Below are positions 1 through 7,368 of a stretch of DNA of 42,279 nucleotides, in pieces. Both the position numbers and the translations under genes were made by a program. The stretch lies in the NCBI GenBank assembly GCA_904393115.1, contig CAJFMX010000021.1:1-42279 (forward strand), read 5' to 3'. Numbering within the stretch: the stretch's first letter is position 1; every line of letters begins with the position of its first letter. The DNA is from an uncultured Clostridia bacterium. GTDB lineage: Bacteria > Bacillota > Clostridia > Christensenellales > UBA1750. Under the pieces are notes generated by a model, which saw nothing but the letters and a program-made list of their open reading frames with translations, did not search any database and was not told where the DNA came from.

Positions 1-312
1 TTTGCAGCCGTCCCCTCTCCTGCCGTCCGCCCCAGCGCGGCGGTGGGAGAACCGCGCCCGGAACCCCGGCGGCCAGGGCGTGCGCTCCGAGGTCCAGCCC
101 GAGAAGGGGCGCGCATCTTTGCAGCAGGAGAGGGGACGGCGTCAGCCGTCCCCTCTCCTGCCGTCCGCCCCCGCGCGGCGGTGGGAGAATCGCACCCAGA
201 ACCCCGGCGGGCAGGGCGTGCGCTCCGAGGCCCAGCCCGAGAAGGGGCGGGGATAACCCCGCGCGCCTTTGCAGCAAGAGAGGGGACGGCATCAGCCGTC
301 CCCTCTCTTGCT
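1..312. repeat. Tandem palindrome-bearing repeat, three copies, open at left edge
   Basis: Three copies of a GC-rich unit lie head to tail; the shared CAG that opens the right palindrome arm recurs at 5, 143 and 293, so the spacings are 138 and 150 bp. Copies 2 and 3 each carry a perfect hairpin. Copy 2 has 17-bp arms GCAGGAGAGGGGACGGC (124-140) and 145-161 with loop 141-144. Copy 3 has 18-bp arms (273-290 and 295-312) with loop 291-294. Copy 3 differs from copy 2 by a G to A change in the left arm matched by C to T in the right, so pairing is kept. Copy 1 lacks the left arm. Copy 3 overlaps the last codons and stop of tadA. No T-run follows on either strand, so these are not ordinary intrinsic terminators. 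The array may continue to the left of the window. Confidence 0.8.
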
Positions 313-783
313 GTCTGCGCCCGCGCGGCGCGCGCGGAAAAACGCGGTGAGCGCCGCCTCGCACTCCTGCCGCAGGACGCCGCCCAGGGCCTGCACGCCG
401 CCGCCGAGCGCCGGGTCCAGGTGCAGGGCGTAGCGGCTGCCAAAGCCGCCCTGCGCGGGATCGAACGCGCCGAAGACCACCAGGTCCGGCCGCGCCTGCA
501 CGAGGGCACCGGCGCACATGGGGCAGGGCTCCAGCGTGACGTAGAGCGTGCAGCCGGGCGGCAGGGCCCAGCGGCCGAGGGCCGCCCCCGCGCGCCGCAG
601 CGCGAGGATCTCGGCGTGGGCGGAGACATCGCAGGCGGCCTCGCGCTCGTTGCGGGCCGCGGCGATCTCCCGGCCCTGCTGCACGACGACCGCGCCCACG
701 GGCGCCTCGCCCGCGTCCGCGGCCTCCTGCGCCAGGGCGAGGCACCGGCGCATCCAGCGCTCGTGCTCAGTCAAAGGGATCAT
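292..783 (-). CDS. tadA: tRNA-specific adenosine deaminase TadA
   Basis: TadA deaminates the wobble adenosine of tRNA-Arg(ACG) to inosine in the cytoplasm. The 163-residue product has the zinc-dependent deaminase signature: H-A-E at 56-58 (His ligand, catalytic Glu) and P-C-P-M-C with zinc ligands Cys87 and Cys90. Length is normal for the family. The ATG at 783 lies inside the end of the sulfatase gene, with a 17-nt overlap, so the two are probably translated from one mRNA. The last residues, RRAGADSKRGDG and stop, are encoded by the palindromic repeat of copy 3, and the TGA stop falls in the hairpin loop. The same kind of tail (RRAGADGRRGDG, stop) can be read from the adjacent repeat copy, so this end of the protein appears to be repeat-derived. 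Family call firm. Confidence 0.92.
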   Translation of the reverse strand: MIPLTEHERWMRRCLALAQEAADAGEAPVGAVVVQQGREIAAARNEREAACDVSAHAEILALRRAGAALGRWALPPGCTLYVTLEPCPMCAGALVQARPDLVVFGAFDPAQGGFGSRYALHLDPALGGGVQALGGVLRQECEAALTAFFRARRAGADSKRGDG

Positions 784-2158
784 AGGCGGGGTTGCGCTCC
801 GGGATCTTGCCGCAGACCTCGGTGTCGCGCCAGGCGGCGAGGCGCGCGTGGAGGGCGTCGCGCACGGCGGGCAGGTCCTGAGCGAGGTTCTGCATCTCGG
901 AGGGGTCGTTGACCAGGTCGTAGAGCTCGAGGGCGCCGTCCTCGAAGTATTCGATGAGCTTATAGCGCCCGTCGCGCACGGCGCAGGCGGGGGTGCCGCC
1001 CTGGTTGCCGTAGTGCGGGTAGTGCCAGAAGACTGGCCCGCGGGCGAAGACCCGGCCCTCGAAGGCGTCGCGGGCGTTGACGCCGTCCACGTGCTGCGCC
1101 GGCTGCGCGGGCAGGCCCGCGTAGGACAGGAGCGTGGGGTAGAGGTCCGGGGAGGTGAAGACCGCGTCGGTCACGCGTCCGGCGGGAATGCGGCCGGGGA
1201 AGCGCGCCAGCAGCGGCTCGCGCAGGCCGCCGTCCGTCATCCAGCCCTTGCCCTCGCGCAGGGGGTAGTTGCAGGTGGGCGAGCCCTCGGCCGTGGACAG
1301 GCCGCCGTTGTCCGAGGAGAAGAGGACGAGCGTGTTGCCGGCCAGGCCCTCTTCGTCCAGCAGGTCGAGCACGCGGCCGATGTTCCTATCCAGGATCTCC
1401 ATCATCGCGGCGTAGACCGGGTCGCTCTGCACGACGCGGCGCTCCACGCGCTCGTCCTTCTTGTGCTCGCAGGGGAAGTGCTCGCCCGGGACGATGGCCT
1501 CGACCTTGTCCAGGCCCATGCGGTGCGCCTTGCGGCGGTACTTCTCGACCAGGTCCTCGGGCGCCATCTCCGGCATGTGCACGAGGTAGTACCAGAGGTT
1601 GAGGAAGAAGGGGCGGTCCTTGTCGCGGGAGCGGATGAGGTCGAGCGCGCGGTCGGTGAGGTAGGTGTCCAGATACGTGCCCGCGGGGATGTCCGAGTCG
1701 TCGATGACGGGGTTCTGGAAGGGCGCGAAGTACCCGTGCGCCGGGTGGCCCCAGTGGCAGCCGCCGACGTTGACGTCAAAGCCGTGGCGCGTGACGAGCT
1801 CCGCGCCGCCCAGGTGCCACTTGCCCACGTGCCAGGTCTGGTATCCGCCCTCGCGCAGGGCCTCGGGCAGGGTGAACTCGTTGTCCGGCAGGTGGTCGAG
1901 GAAGGGCACCTCCAGGAGCTTGCCGCGCTCCTGGCCGTAGATCCAGTTGGTGATGCCCACGCGCGCCGGGTACTTGCCCGTCAGCAGCGAGGCGCGCGAG
2001 GGCGAGCAGACCGGGCAAGCGGCGTAGGCGTCCGTAAAGCGCATCCCCTGCAGGGCCAGGCGGTCGAGGTTGGGCGTCTCGTAGAAGGTCGAGCCGTAGC
2101 AGGAAAGGTCCCGCCAGCCCAGGTCGTCCGCCAGAAGGAATACGATGTTGGGTTGCAT
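767..2158 (-). CDS. Sulfatase, Cys-type (type I arylsulfatase family)
   Basis: This hydrolyses sulfate esters, probably on a glycan or glycosaminoglycan; the substrate cannot be read from sequence. The 463-residue protein starts at an ATG at 2158 behind a GAGAGAGGGGG-type ribosome site. It shows the N-terminal metal site (LLADDLGW, Asp11-Asp12), the sulfatase signature C-S-P-S-R at 51-55, where Cys51 would be converted to formylglycine, a GKWHLGG motif, and a later DNGG metal motif. No signal peptide is seen, so it looks cytoplasmic and would act on imported, already cut sugars. A Cys-type sulfatase in an anaerobe needs an anSME radical-SAM activator, which is not in this window. It is the first gene of a two-gene unit with tadA. 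Confidence 0.9.
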   Translation of the reverse strand: MQPNIVFLLADDLGWRDLSCYGSTFYETPNLDRLALQGMRFTDAYAACPVCSPSRASLLTGKYPARVGITNWIYGQERGKLLEVPFLDHLPDNEFTLPEALREGGYQTWHVGKWHLGGAELVTRHGFDVNVGGCHWGHPAHGYFAPFQNPVIDDSDIPAGTYLDTYLTDRALDLIRSRDKDRPFFLNLWYYLVHMPEMAPEDLVEKYRRKAHRMGLDKVEAIVPGEHFPCEHKKDERVERRVVQSDPVYAAMMEILDRNIGRVLDLLDEEGLAGNTLVLFSSDNGGLSTAEGSPTCNYPLREGKGWMTDGGLREPLLARFPGRIPAGRVTDAVFTSPDLYPTLLSYAGLPAQPAQHVDGVNARDAFEGRVFARGPVFWHYPHYGNQGGTPACAVRDGRYKLIEYFEDGALELYDLVNDPSEMQNLAQDLPAVRDALHARLAAWRDTEVCGKIPERNPAYDPFD

Positions 2159-2192
2159 GAAAAAGCCCCCTCTCTCTTGTCGCGTTTGTTCT

Positions 2193-2198
2193 AGTATA
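2193..2198 (-). promoter_or_regulatory. Extended -10 promoter of the sulfatase-tadA unit
   Basis: On the minus strand TATACT is preceded by TGC, an extended -10 element, about 35 nt upstream of the sulfatase ATG. No good -35 is visible 16-18 nt upstream. It lies back to back with the promoter of the exonuclease gene. Confidence 0.45.
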
Positions 2199-2231
2199 GC
2201 ACAGTGCGCAGGCGAGGAAAAGCGCCGATTG

Positions 2232-2260
2232 TTGCATTTCCGGGAGGGGTATGGTATAAA
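2232..2260 (+). promoter_or_regulatory. Sigma-A promoter of exonuclease III gene
   Basis: TTGCAT (2232-2237), 17-nt spacer, TATAAA (2255-2260), followed by an AGGAG-like stretch and the ATG at 2295. Spacing is ideal for the housekeeping sigma factor. Confidence 0.6.
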
Positions 2261-2294
2261 GAGAGGAGAAAAAACGCTGCAAAGGGGAACCGAC

Positions 2295-3047
2295 ATGAAA
2301 TTTGTCTCTTGGAACGTCAACGGCCTGCGGGCCTGCATGGGCAAGGGCTTTCTGGACTTCTTCACCGCCGCGGATGCGGACGTCTTCTGCCTGCAGGAGA
2401 CGAAGCTGCAGGCCGGGCAGATCGACTTTGCGCCCGAGGGCTACCACGCGTACTGGAACTACGCGGTGAAGAAGGGCTATTCCGGCACGGCGGTCTTCTC
2501 CCGGCAGGAGCCGCTCTCGGTTTCCATGGGGCTGGGGATCGAGGCGCACGACCAGGAGGGCCGCGTGATCGCGCTGGAGTATCCGGACCTGTACTTCGTC
2601 TGCGTCTACACGCCCAACGCGCAGGCGGAGCTGACGCGCCTTGCCTACCGCATGGAGTGGGAGGACGCCTTCCGCGACTACCTCTGCGCGCTGGACGCGA
2701 AAAAGCCGGTCGTCGTCTGCGGGGACATGAACGTCGCCCACGAGGAGATCGACCTCAAAAACCCCAAGACGAACCGCGGCAACGCCGGCTTTACGGACGA
2801 GGAGCGCGGCAAGTTTACGCAGCTGCTCGGCGCGGGCTTTACGGACACCTTCCGCGCGCTGCACCCGGGGCTGGAGCAGGCCTACACCTGGTGGTCCTAC
2901 CGCTTCCGCTCCCGCGAGAGGAACACGGGCTGGCGCATCGACTACTTCCTGACCTCGAACCGGCTCTTCCCCCGCGTGAAGGACGCCGCAATTCACGCCG
3001 ATGTCTACGGCAGCGACCACTGCCCGGTGAGCCTGACGCTGGACTGA
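2295..3047 (+). CDS. xth: Exodeoxyribonuclease III (AP endonuclease, ExoA/Xth family)
   Basis: This cytoplasmic base-excision repair enzyme cuts the backbone 5' of abasic sites and removes 3' blocking groups. The 250-residue product has the family landmarks in order: SWNVNGLRA at the N-terminus (Asn metal ligand), LQETK (catalytic Glu), [17 protein letters not shown] (Asp/Asn pair), GWRIDYFL and the C-terminal GSDHCPVSL with the catalytic Asp-His. Length matches the short ExoA-type enzymes. The ATG at 2295 was chosen because conservation begins at its first residues. It is transcribed alone from its own promoter and ends at a strong two-way terminator. Confidence 0.96.
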   Translation: MKFVSWNVNGLRACMGKGFLDFFTAADADVFCLQETKLQAGQIDFAPEGYHAYWNYAVKKGYSGTAVFSRQEPLSVSMGLGIEAHDQEGRVIALEYPDLYFVCVYTPNAQAELTRLAYRMEWEDAFRDYLCALDAKKPVVVCGDMNVAHEEIDLKNPKTNRGNAGFTDEERGKFTQLLGAGFTDTFRALHPGLEQAYTWWSYRFRSRERNTGWRIDYFLTSNRLFPRVKDAAIHADVYGSDHCPVSLTLD

Positions 3048-3057
3048 TGCAAGACCT

Positions 3058-3088
3058 AAAAAAACGCCCCCGTGCGGGGGCGTTTTTT
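3058..3088. terminator. Bidirectional intrinsic terminator between xth and nadE
   Basis: A-run, stem ACGCCCC / GGGGGCGT and T-run form a symmetrical hairpin (AAAAAACGCCCCC, GTG loop, GGGGGCGTTTTTT). It lies between two convergent genes, 10 nt after the xth stop and 6 nt from the nadE stop, so it can serve both. Confidence 0.9.
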
Positions 3089-3094
3089 GGGGTC

Positions 3095-4996
3095 TTAGAG
3101 GGACTCGGCCTCGCGGAGCCAGAGCGCGGCGCTGGCGTCGGAGGGCATGCGCCAGTCCCCGCGCGGGGAGAGCGTGACGGAGCCGACCTTGGGGCCGTCC
3201 GGCAGGCAGGAGCGCTTGAACTGCTGGGAGAAGAAGCGGCGCAGGAAGGTGCGCAGCCACTTCTTGATCTCCTCGTCCGAATAGCGGCCCTGCATGGCGG
3301 CGCGGCAGAGGCGGTAGATCTTGCGCGGGGAGAACCCGAAGCGCAGCAGGTAGTAGAGGAAGAAGTCGTGCAGCTCGTAGGGGCCGACGATGTCCTCCGT
3401 CTTCTGGGAGATCTCGCCCTTTGTCGGGGGCAGGAGCTCCGGGCTGACGGGCGTGCCCAGCACGTCCAGCAGCACGGACTTGAGCGGCTCCGGGCTGCGC
3501 GCAGCCTCAAAGGCCGTCAGGTGCCGCACCAGGGTCTTGGGGATGGAGCAGTTGACCGCGTACATGCTCATGTGGTCCCCGTTGTAGGTGGCCCAGCCCA
3601 GCGCCAGCTCCGACAGGTCGCCCGTGCCCACGACCAGGCCGCCGATCTTGTTGGCGATGTCCATGAGCACCTGCGTGCGCTCGCGGGCCTGGCTGTTCTC
3701 ATAGGTGACGTCGTGGTCGTTCATATTCTGGCCGATGTCGGCAAAGTGCTGCTCCACGGCCTTGGAGATGGAGACCGTGCGCAGCTCCACGCCGTAGGCC
3801 TCGGCGAGCTTTTCGGCGTTGCCGCGCGTGCGGGAGGTGGTGCCAAAGCCGGGCATCGTCACCGCGAGGATGCCGCTGCGGGGAAGATTCAGGTCGTCAA
3901 AGGCGTGGGCCATGACGATGAGGGCGAGGGTGGAGTCCAGCCCGCCGGACAGGCCCACCACCGCGCGCCGGATGCCCGTGTGCTTCAGGCGCGTGACCAG
4001 CCCGCCGGCCTGCAGGGCGAGGATCTCCTCGCAGCGCTCGGCCAAGTGCGCCTGGCTCTGCGGCACAAAGGGCGTGGGCGAGATCTCCCGCAGGAGCGAG
4101 AGCTCGCGCAGGGGCAGGGAGAAGGCCGTCCGCAGCAGGGCCGCGCCGGGCGCAAAGGTGTTCGACCGGCGGCGGTCCGCGGCAAGGCGCTGCACGTCCA
4201 CGTCGCAGACCGCCATCTCGTTCCGGAAGCGCTTCGTCTCGGCCAGGATCGTGCCGTTCTCCGCGATGAGGTCATGGCCGGCAAAGACCATGTCCTGCGT
4301 GGACTCCCCGCGGCCCGCGTCCGCATAGGCGTAGGCGCACAGGAGCCGGCCGCTCTGGCCCTGCACGAGGCTGCGGCGGTAGGCCGCCTTGCCGATGATC
4401 TCGTCGCTGGCCGAGAGGTTGAGCAGCACCGTCGCGCCGGACAGCGCGAGCGCCTCCGAGGGCGGCGCGGGCACCCAGAGGTCCTCGCAGATCTCCACGC
4501 CCACGACCAGGTCCGGCATCTCCTTACAGGCGAAGAGCTGGCGCGCGCACAGGCGCACGCGCTGGCCGCAGAGTTCGACCTCCTCGTCCACGCCCTCGCC
4601 CGGGGCGAAGTGGCGCAGCTCGTAGAACTCCCCGTAGTTGGGGATGTGCGTCTTGGGCACAAGGCCGAGGATGCGCCCGGCGCACAGCACCGCCGCGCAG
4701 TTGTAGAGCGCCGCCCCGCAGCGCACGGGCAGGCCCACCGCAAGCAGCAGGTCCAAGCCCGCCGTGCCCGCAAGGACCGCGGAGAGCGCCTCCTGCGCGC
4801 CGCGCACCAGCGCGTCCTGCAGGAAGAGGTCGCCGCAGGTATAGCCCGTGAGCCCCAGCTCCGGGAAGACCGCAACGCTCGCGCCCGCCTGCGCCGCGCG
4901 CTGGGCGGCGCGGACCGTCTCCGCCGCATTGCCGGCGCAGTCGGCCACGCGCAGGTCGGGCGTGATGGCCGCGATGCGCACAAAACCGTCGATCAT
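3095..4996 (-). CDS. nadE: Glutamine-dependent NAD+ synthetase
   Basis: This catalyses the last step of NAD synthesis, amidating nicotinic acid adenine dinucleotide with ammonia drawn from glutamine and with ATP. The 633-residue protein has two domains. Residues 1 to about 290 form a nitrilase-type glutaminase, with the Glu-Lys-Cys triad seen in VFPELGLTGY, LVPKTHIPNYGEFYE and VGVEICEDLW. Residues from about 330 form the NadE synthetase, with the PP-loop VGLSGGLDSTLAL. This fused form is typical of anaerobic Firmicutes and of mycobacteria. The start at 4996 (MIDGFVRIA) was preferred to the upstream in-frame ATG because an AAAGGGG site precedes it at suitable distance and homology begins there. 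It is divergent from the aldolase gene and ends at the shared terminator. Confidence 0.95.
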   Translation of the reverse strand: MIDGFVRIAAITPDLRVADCAGNAAETVRAAQRAAQAGASVAVFPELGLTGYTCGDLFLQDALVRGAQEALSAVLAGTAGLDLLLAVGLPVRCGAALYNCAAVLCAGRILGLVPKTHIPNYGEFYELRHFAPGEGVDEEVELCGQRVRLCARQLFACKEMPDLVVGVEICEDLWVPAPPSEALALSGATVLLNLSASDEIIGKAAYRRSLVQGQSGRLLCAYAYADAGRGESTQDMVFAGHDLIAENGTILAETKRFRNEMAVCDVDVQRLAADRRRSNTFAPGAALLRTAFSLPLRELSLLREISPTPFVPQSQAHLAERCEEILALQAGGLVTRLKHTGIRRAVVGLSGGLDSTLALIVMAHAFDDLNLPRSGILAVTMPGFGTTSRTRGNAEKLAEAYGVELRTVSISKAVEQHFADIGQNMNDHDVTYENSQARERTQVLMDIANKIGGLVVGTGDLSELALGWATYNGDHMSMYAVNCSIPKTLVRHLTAFEAARSPEPLKSVLLDVLGTPVSPELLPPTKGEISQKTEDIVGPYELHDFFLYYLLRFGFSPRKIYRLCRAAMQGRYSDEEIKKWLRTFLRRFFSQQFKRSCLPDGPKVGSVTLSPRGDWRMPSDASAALWLREAESL

Positions 4997-5035
4997 GCTC
5001 AAAAACCCCTTTACCGTGGATTTCTTTCGCATTTG

Positions 5036-5064
5036 ATGGTAGCCCAAGCCGGCCAAGAAGTCAA
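5036..5064 (-). promoter_or_regulatory. Sigma-A promoter of nadE
   Basis: On the minus strand TTGACT (5064-5059), 17-nt spacer, TACCAT (5041-5036), about 40 nt upstream of the nadE start. Confidence 0.6.
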
Positions 5065-5142
5065 GCCCCAAGCGCGGCTGGCACGAATTTGAAACGCGGT
5101 TCCGCATGGCGGACCAGATGCGAATTTCCGCGCCGGAACGGG

Positions 5143-5171
5143 TTGCCAGAAGGGAAAAGATGCGATACTAT
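5143..5171 (+). promoter_or_regulatory. Sigma-A promoter of the aldolase-VOC gene
   Basis: TTGCCA (5143-5148), 17-nt spacer, TACTAT (5166-5171), giving a leader of about 55 nt before the ATG at 5234. Confidence 0.55.
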
Positions 5172-5233
5172 TGTAAAAGAGACACGGATGGGGGAGCCCG
5201 TCCCGAAGACAGAGATGAAGGGAGATTCGTTTT

Positions 5234-6190
5234 ATGGACATGAACAAGAAGATCGAAGCCCTGGGCATCGTTCCGGTGGTCGTTCTCAACGATGCGGACG
5301 ACGCTGTGCCGCTGTGCAAAGCGCTGGCAGAGGGCGGCCTGCCGGTTGCGGAGATCACCTTCCGCACGGCTGCGGCTGAGGAGTCCATCCGCCGCGTGGC
5401 CAAGGAGCTGCCGGACGTGCTGGTCGGCGCCGGCACGGTGCTCACCTGCGAGCAGGTGGACCGCGCGATCGCCGCGGGCGCGAAGTTCATCGTCTCCCCG
5501 GGCTTCAACCCGGAGGTCGTCGGCTACTGCGTGGAGAAGGGCTACCCGATCTTCCCCGGCTGCCCCACCACCAGCGACATCGAGAAGGCCATGAGCTACG
5601 GCCTGAAGGTCGTCAAGTTCTTCCCGGCCGAGGCCATGGGCGGCATCAAGGTCATCAAGGCCGTCGCCGCGCCCTACGGCTCCATGCGCTTCATGCCCAC
5701 CGGCGGCGTGAACGAGAAGAACCTGCTGGACTACCTCTCCTTTGACAAGGTCATCGCCTGCGGCGGCTCCTGGATGGTGGACAAGCAGGCCATCGCGGAC
5801 AAGAACTTCGCCAAGATCACGGAGATCACCCGCTCCGCGGTGCAGAAAATGCTCGGCTTTGAGCTCCTGCACGTGGGCGTGAACTGCGCGGATGCGGACG
5901 AGGCCATGAAGGTGGCCAAGCGCTTTGGCGCGATCTTCGGCTGGACGGTCAAGGACGGCAACTCCTCCACCTTCTCCGGCACGGCGGTCGAGTGCATGAA
6001 GAAGCCCTACCTGGGCAAGAACGGCCACATCGCCATCGGCACCACGAGCGTCCTGCGCGCCAAGGCGTACCTGGAGTCCATGGGCTTCGAGTTTGACGAG
6101 TCCACCGCCAAGTACAAGGGCGAGAAGCTCAACGCCATCTACCTCAAGGAGGAGATCGGCGGCTTCGCGATCCACCTGGTCAACAAGTAA
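5234..6190 (+). CDS. eda: KDPG/KHG aldolase fused to a C-terminal VOC (glyoxalase-like) domain
   Basis: Residues 1 to about 205 form a class I 2-keto-3-deoxy-6-phosphogluconate / 4-hydroxy-2-oxoglutarate aldolase. Visible are the catalytic Glu40 (AEITFRT), GAGTVL, SPGFNP, the Schiff-base Lys128 in VVKFFPAE, and the phosphate-binding MPTGGV. Such enzymes split KDPG to pyruvate and glyceraldehyde-3-phosphate in sugar-acid catabolism. From about residue 210 the chain continues as a roughly 108-residue vicinal-oxygen-chelate domain: it opens with ELLHVGVNC, where His213 is a candidate metal ligand, and closes with FAIHLVNK. A normal Eda ends near residue 210, so the 318-residue length and unbroken frame show a real fusion. 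The VOC domain's role is not known to me; a regulatory or substrate-processing role is inference. No kdgK or uronate genes lie beside it. Confidence 0.9.
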   Translation: MDMNKKIEALGIVPVVVLNDADDAVPLCKALAEGGLPVAEITFRTAAAEESIRRVAKELPDVLVGAGTVLTCEQVDRAIAAGAKFIVSPGFNPEVVGYCVEKGYPIFPGCPTTSDIEKAMSYGLKVVKFFPAEAMGGIKVIKAVAAPYGSMRFMPTGGVNEKNLLDYLSFDKVIACGGSWMVDKQAIADKNFAKITEITRSAVQKMLGFELLHVGVNCADADEAMKVAKRFGAIFGWTVKDGNSSTFSGTAVECMKKPYLGKNGHIAIGTTSVLRAKAYLESMGFEFDESTAKYKGEKLNAIYLKEEIGGFAIHLVNK

Positions 6191-6201
6191 ACCGACATTT
6201 C

Positions 6202-6244
6202 GGGCGCGCTGCGCGGGTTTTCGCGCGGCGCGCCCTTTTCTTTT
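6202..6244 (+). terminator. Intrinsic terminator after the aldolase gene
   Basis: GC-rich stem GGGCGCGC...GCGCGCCC with inner pairing CGCGC-type arms, followed by TTTTCTTTT, 11 nt after the stop codon. Confidence 0.85.
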
Positions 6245-6258
6245 GGCCGCGTTTCCCG

Positions 6259-6264
6259 TATACT
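6259..6264 (+). promoter_or_regulatory. Possible -10 of the small membrane protein gene
   Basis: TATACT sits 28 nt before the ATG at 6292. The best -35 candidate 17 nt upstream (TTTTCT) overlaps the preceding terminator T-run and is weak. Confidence 0.35.
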
Positions 6265-6291
6265 GAAAAGCGTAAAGGAGGTGCGGAACGC

Positions 6292-6501
6292 ATGATTTGG
6301 GACATCCTCAGCTTTCCCTTTAAGCTCGTGGGCAACATCGTGGGCTGGGCGCTCTCGCTGACGGGGCACATCCTGGGCTTCATCCTGGGGCTCGTGCTGC
6401 TCGTGGCCGGCATCGCGCTGTGCCTGACGATCATCGGCTTGATCGTGGGCATTCCGCTGGCGATCGTGGGCGCGGGTATGATGCTCAAGAGCCTGTTCTA
6501 A
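6292..6501 (+). CDS. Small hydrophobic membrane protein, 69 residues
   Basis: The product is almost wholly hydrophobic, with two probable transmembrane segments, about residues 9-30 and 31-65. It is rich in Gly, Leu and Ile (GFILGLVLLVAG, IIGLIVGIPLAIVGAGM) and has few charged residues, one near each end. A very strong ribosome site, AAAGGAGGTG at 6274-6283, lies 8 nt before the ATG, and codon use matches the neighbours, so the gene is very likely real. I do not recognise a function; the Gly-rich twin-helix layout resembles small envelope proteins of the DUF3309/YqaE-like kind, but that comparison is weak. It could be transcribed on into the methyltransferase gene 97 nt downstream. Confidence 0.75.
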   Translation: MIWDILSFPFKLVGNIVGWALSLTGHILGFILGLVLLVAGIALCLTIIGLIVGIPLAIVGAGMMLKSLF

Positions 6502-6597
6502 GCGGGACGCGCGTCCGGACGGCAGACCCCCCTTGGGGGGCGCGCCGCCCGGGCTTTTGCGCGCCCCTGGCCCGACGGGTTTGGAGGAGGGAGAAGC

Positions 6598-7299
6598 GTG
6601 AACTATCTCTACGGTCCGGACCGGGACTACACGGACTACGCCCCCGGCCGCGCGCTGCGCGGGGGCGCGGGGCGGCCCAATTTTCCCGTCCGGCTGGCGC
6701 TGGAGCTCTACGGCCGGGGCGCCGCGGCCCTGGGCCGGACGCCCGTGCGGCTCTGGGACCCGCTGTGCGGCGGCGGGTCGCTGCTGTTTGCGGCGGCGCT
6801 GCTGGGCGAGCCCGCGCCGGAGTGGGTTCTCGGCTCGGACGCGGACGAGGGGGCCGTGGACCTTGCGCGGGAGAACCTGGCGCTGTTGACGCCCGAGGGG
6901 TGCGCCCGCCGCCGCGCGCAGATCGAGGAGCACCTGCGCGCGTTCGGCCGGCAGAGCTTTGCCGAGGCGCTCGGAAGCCTGGACCGCATCGCGGCGCAGG
7001 GGCGCGGCGTCCGCGCCGCGGCCGCGGTCTACGACGTCTTTTCCGGCGCCGCGCCGGACCTGCCCGTGCGGCCGAACCTCGTCGTGTGCGATCTGCCCTA
7101 CGGGGACCTTGTGGACTGGCGGGGCGGCGCGCAGGCGCCGGGCGCGGCCTTCCTCCCGGCGATCGGGCGGCATTTGGAGGCCGGGGCGGTCGTGGTGGCG
7201 TGCATGGACAAGCGGCAGCAGCTGGAGGCGCCGGGCTTTGTCCGGCTGGACCGGCAGCAGGTCGGCAAGCGGCGGTTCGCCGTCTACCAAAGGGAATGA
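6598..7299 (+). CDS. AviRa-like 23S rRNA methyltransferase
   Basis: This 233-residue SAM-dependent methyltransferase starts with GTG at 6598 behind GGAGGAGGGAG. The sequence resembles AviRa, the 23S rRNA guanine methyltransferase of the avilamycin producer that gives orthosomycin resistance. Shared landmarks from memory of that family: an N-terminal D-Y-x-D followed by a PxFPVRLA stretch (here PNFPVRLALELY), the SAM motif LWDPLCGGGSLL (AviRa LWDPCCGSG), an acidic SDAD (AviRa SDID), ENLALLTPEG (AviRa NLALLSPEG), and the D-L-P-Y-G motif near residue 165 (DLPYGDLVDW). The target base and any resistance role here are inference. No orthosomycin biosynthesis genes are nearby. It ends at a terminator shared with the convergent GNAT gene. 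Confidence 0.82.
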   Translation: MNYLYGPDRDYTDYAPGRALRGGAGRPNFPVRLALELYGRGAAALGRTPVRLWDPLCGGGSLLFAAALLGEPAPEWVLGSDADEGAVDLARENLALLTPEGCARRRAQIEEHLRAFGRQSFAEALGSLDRIAAQGRGVRAAAAVYDVFSGAAPDLPVRPNLVVCDLPYGDLVDWRGGAQAPGAAFLPAIGRHLEAGAVVVACMDKRQQLEAPGFVRLDRQQVGKRRFAVYQRE

Positions 7300-7308
7300 A
7301 AATCCAAA

Positions 7309-7352
7309 CAGGCAAGAGCCACGGCGGAGGGACGCGCCGTGGCTCTTGCCTG
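7309..7352. terminator. Long perfect hairpin between convergent genes
   Basis: Arms CAGGCAAGAGCCACGGCG (7309-7326) and its exact complement (7335-7352) form an 18-bp stem with an 8-nt loop. It separates the methyltransferase (+) and GNAT (-) genes. No long T-run follows, so termination may be imperfect. Confidence 0.65.
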
Positions 7353-7368
7353 CAATTCGTTTTGCGGA

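Noticed and set aside
2..256. An 84-codon plus-strand frame across the left repeat
   Set aside because: Repeat-derived, no ribosome site, and the neighbouring copy reads equally well in the other direction.
2204..5092. A 962-codon plus-strand frame over xth and opposite nadE
   Set aside because: It overlaps two certain genes in other frames, and its translation is low-complexity.
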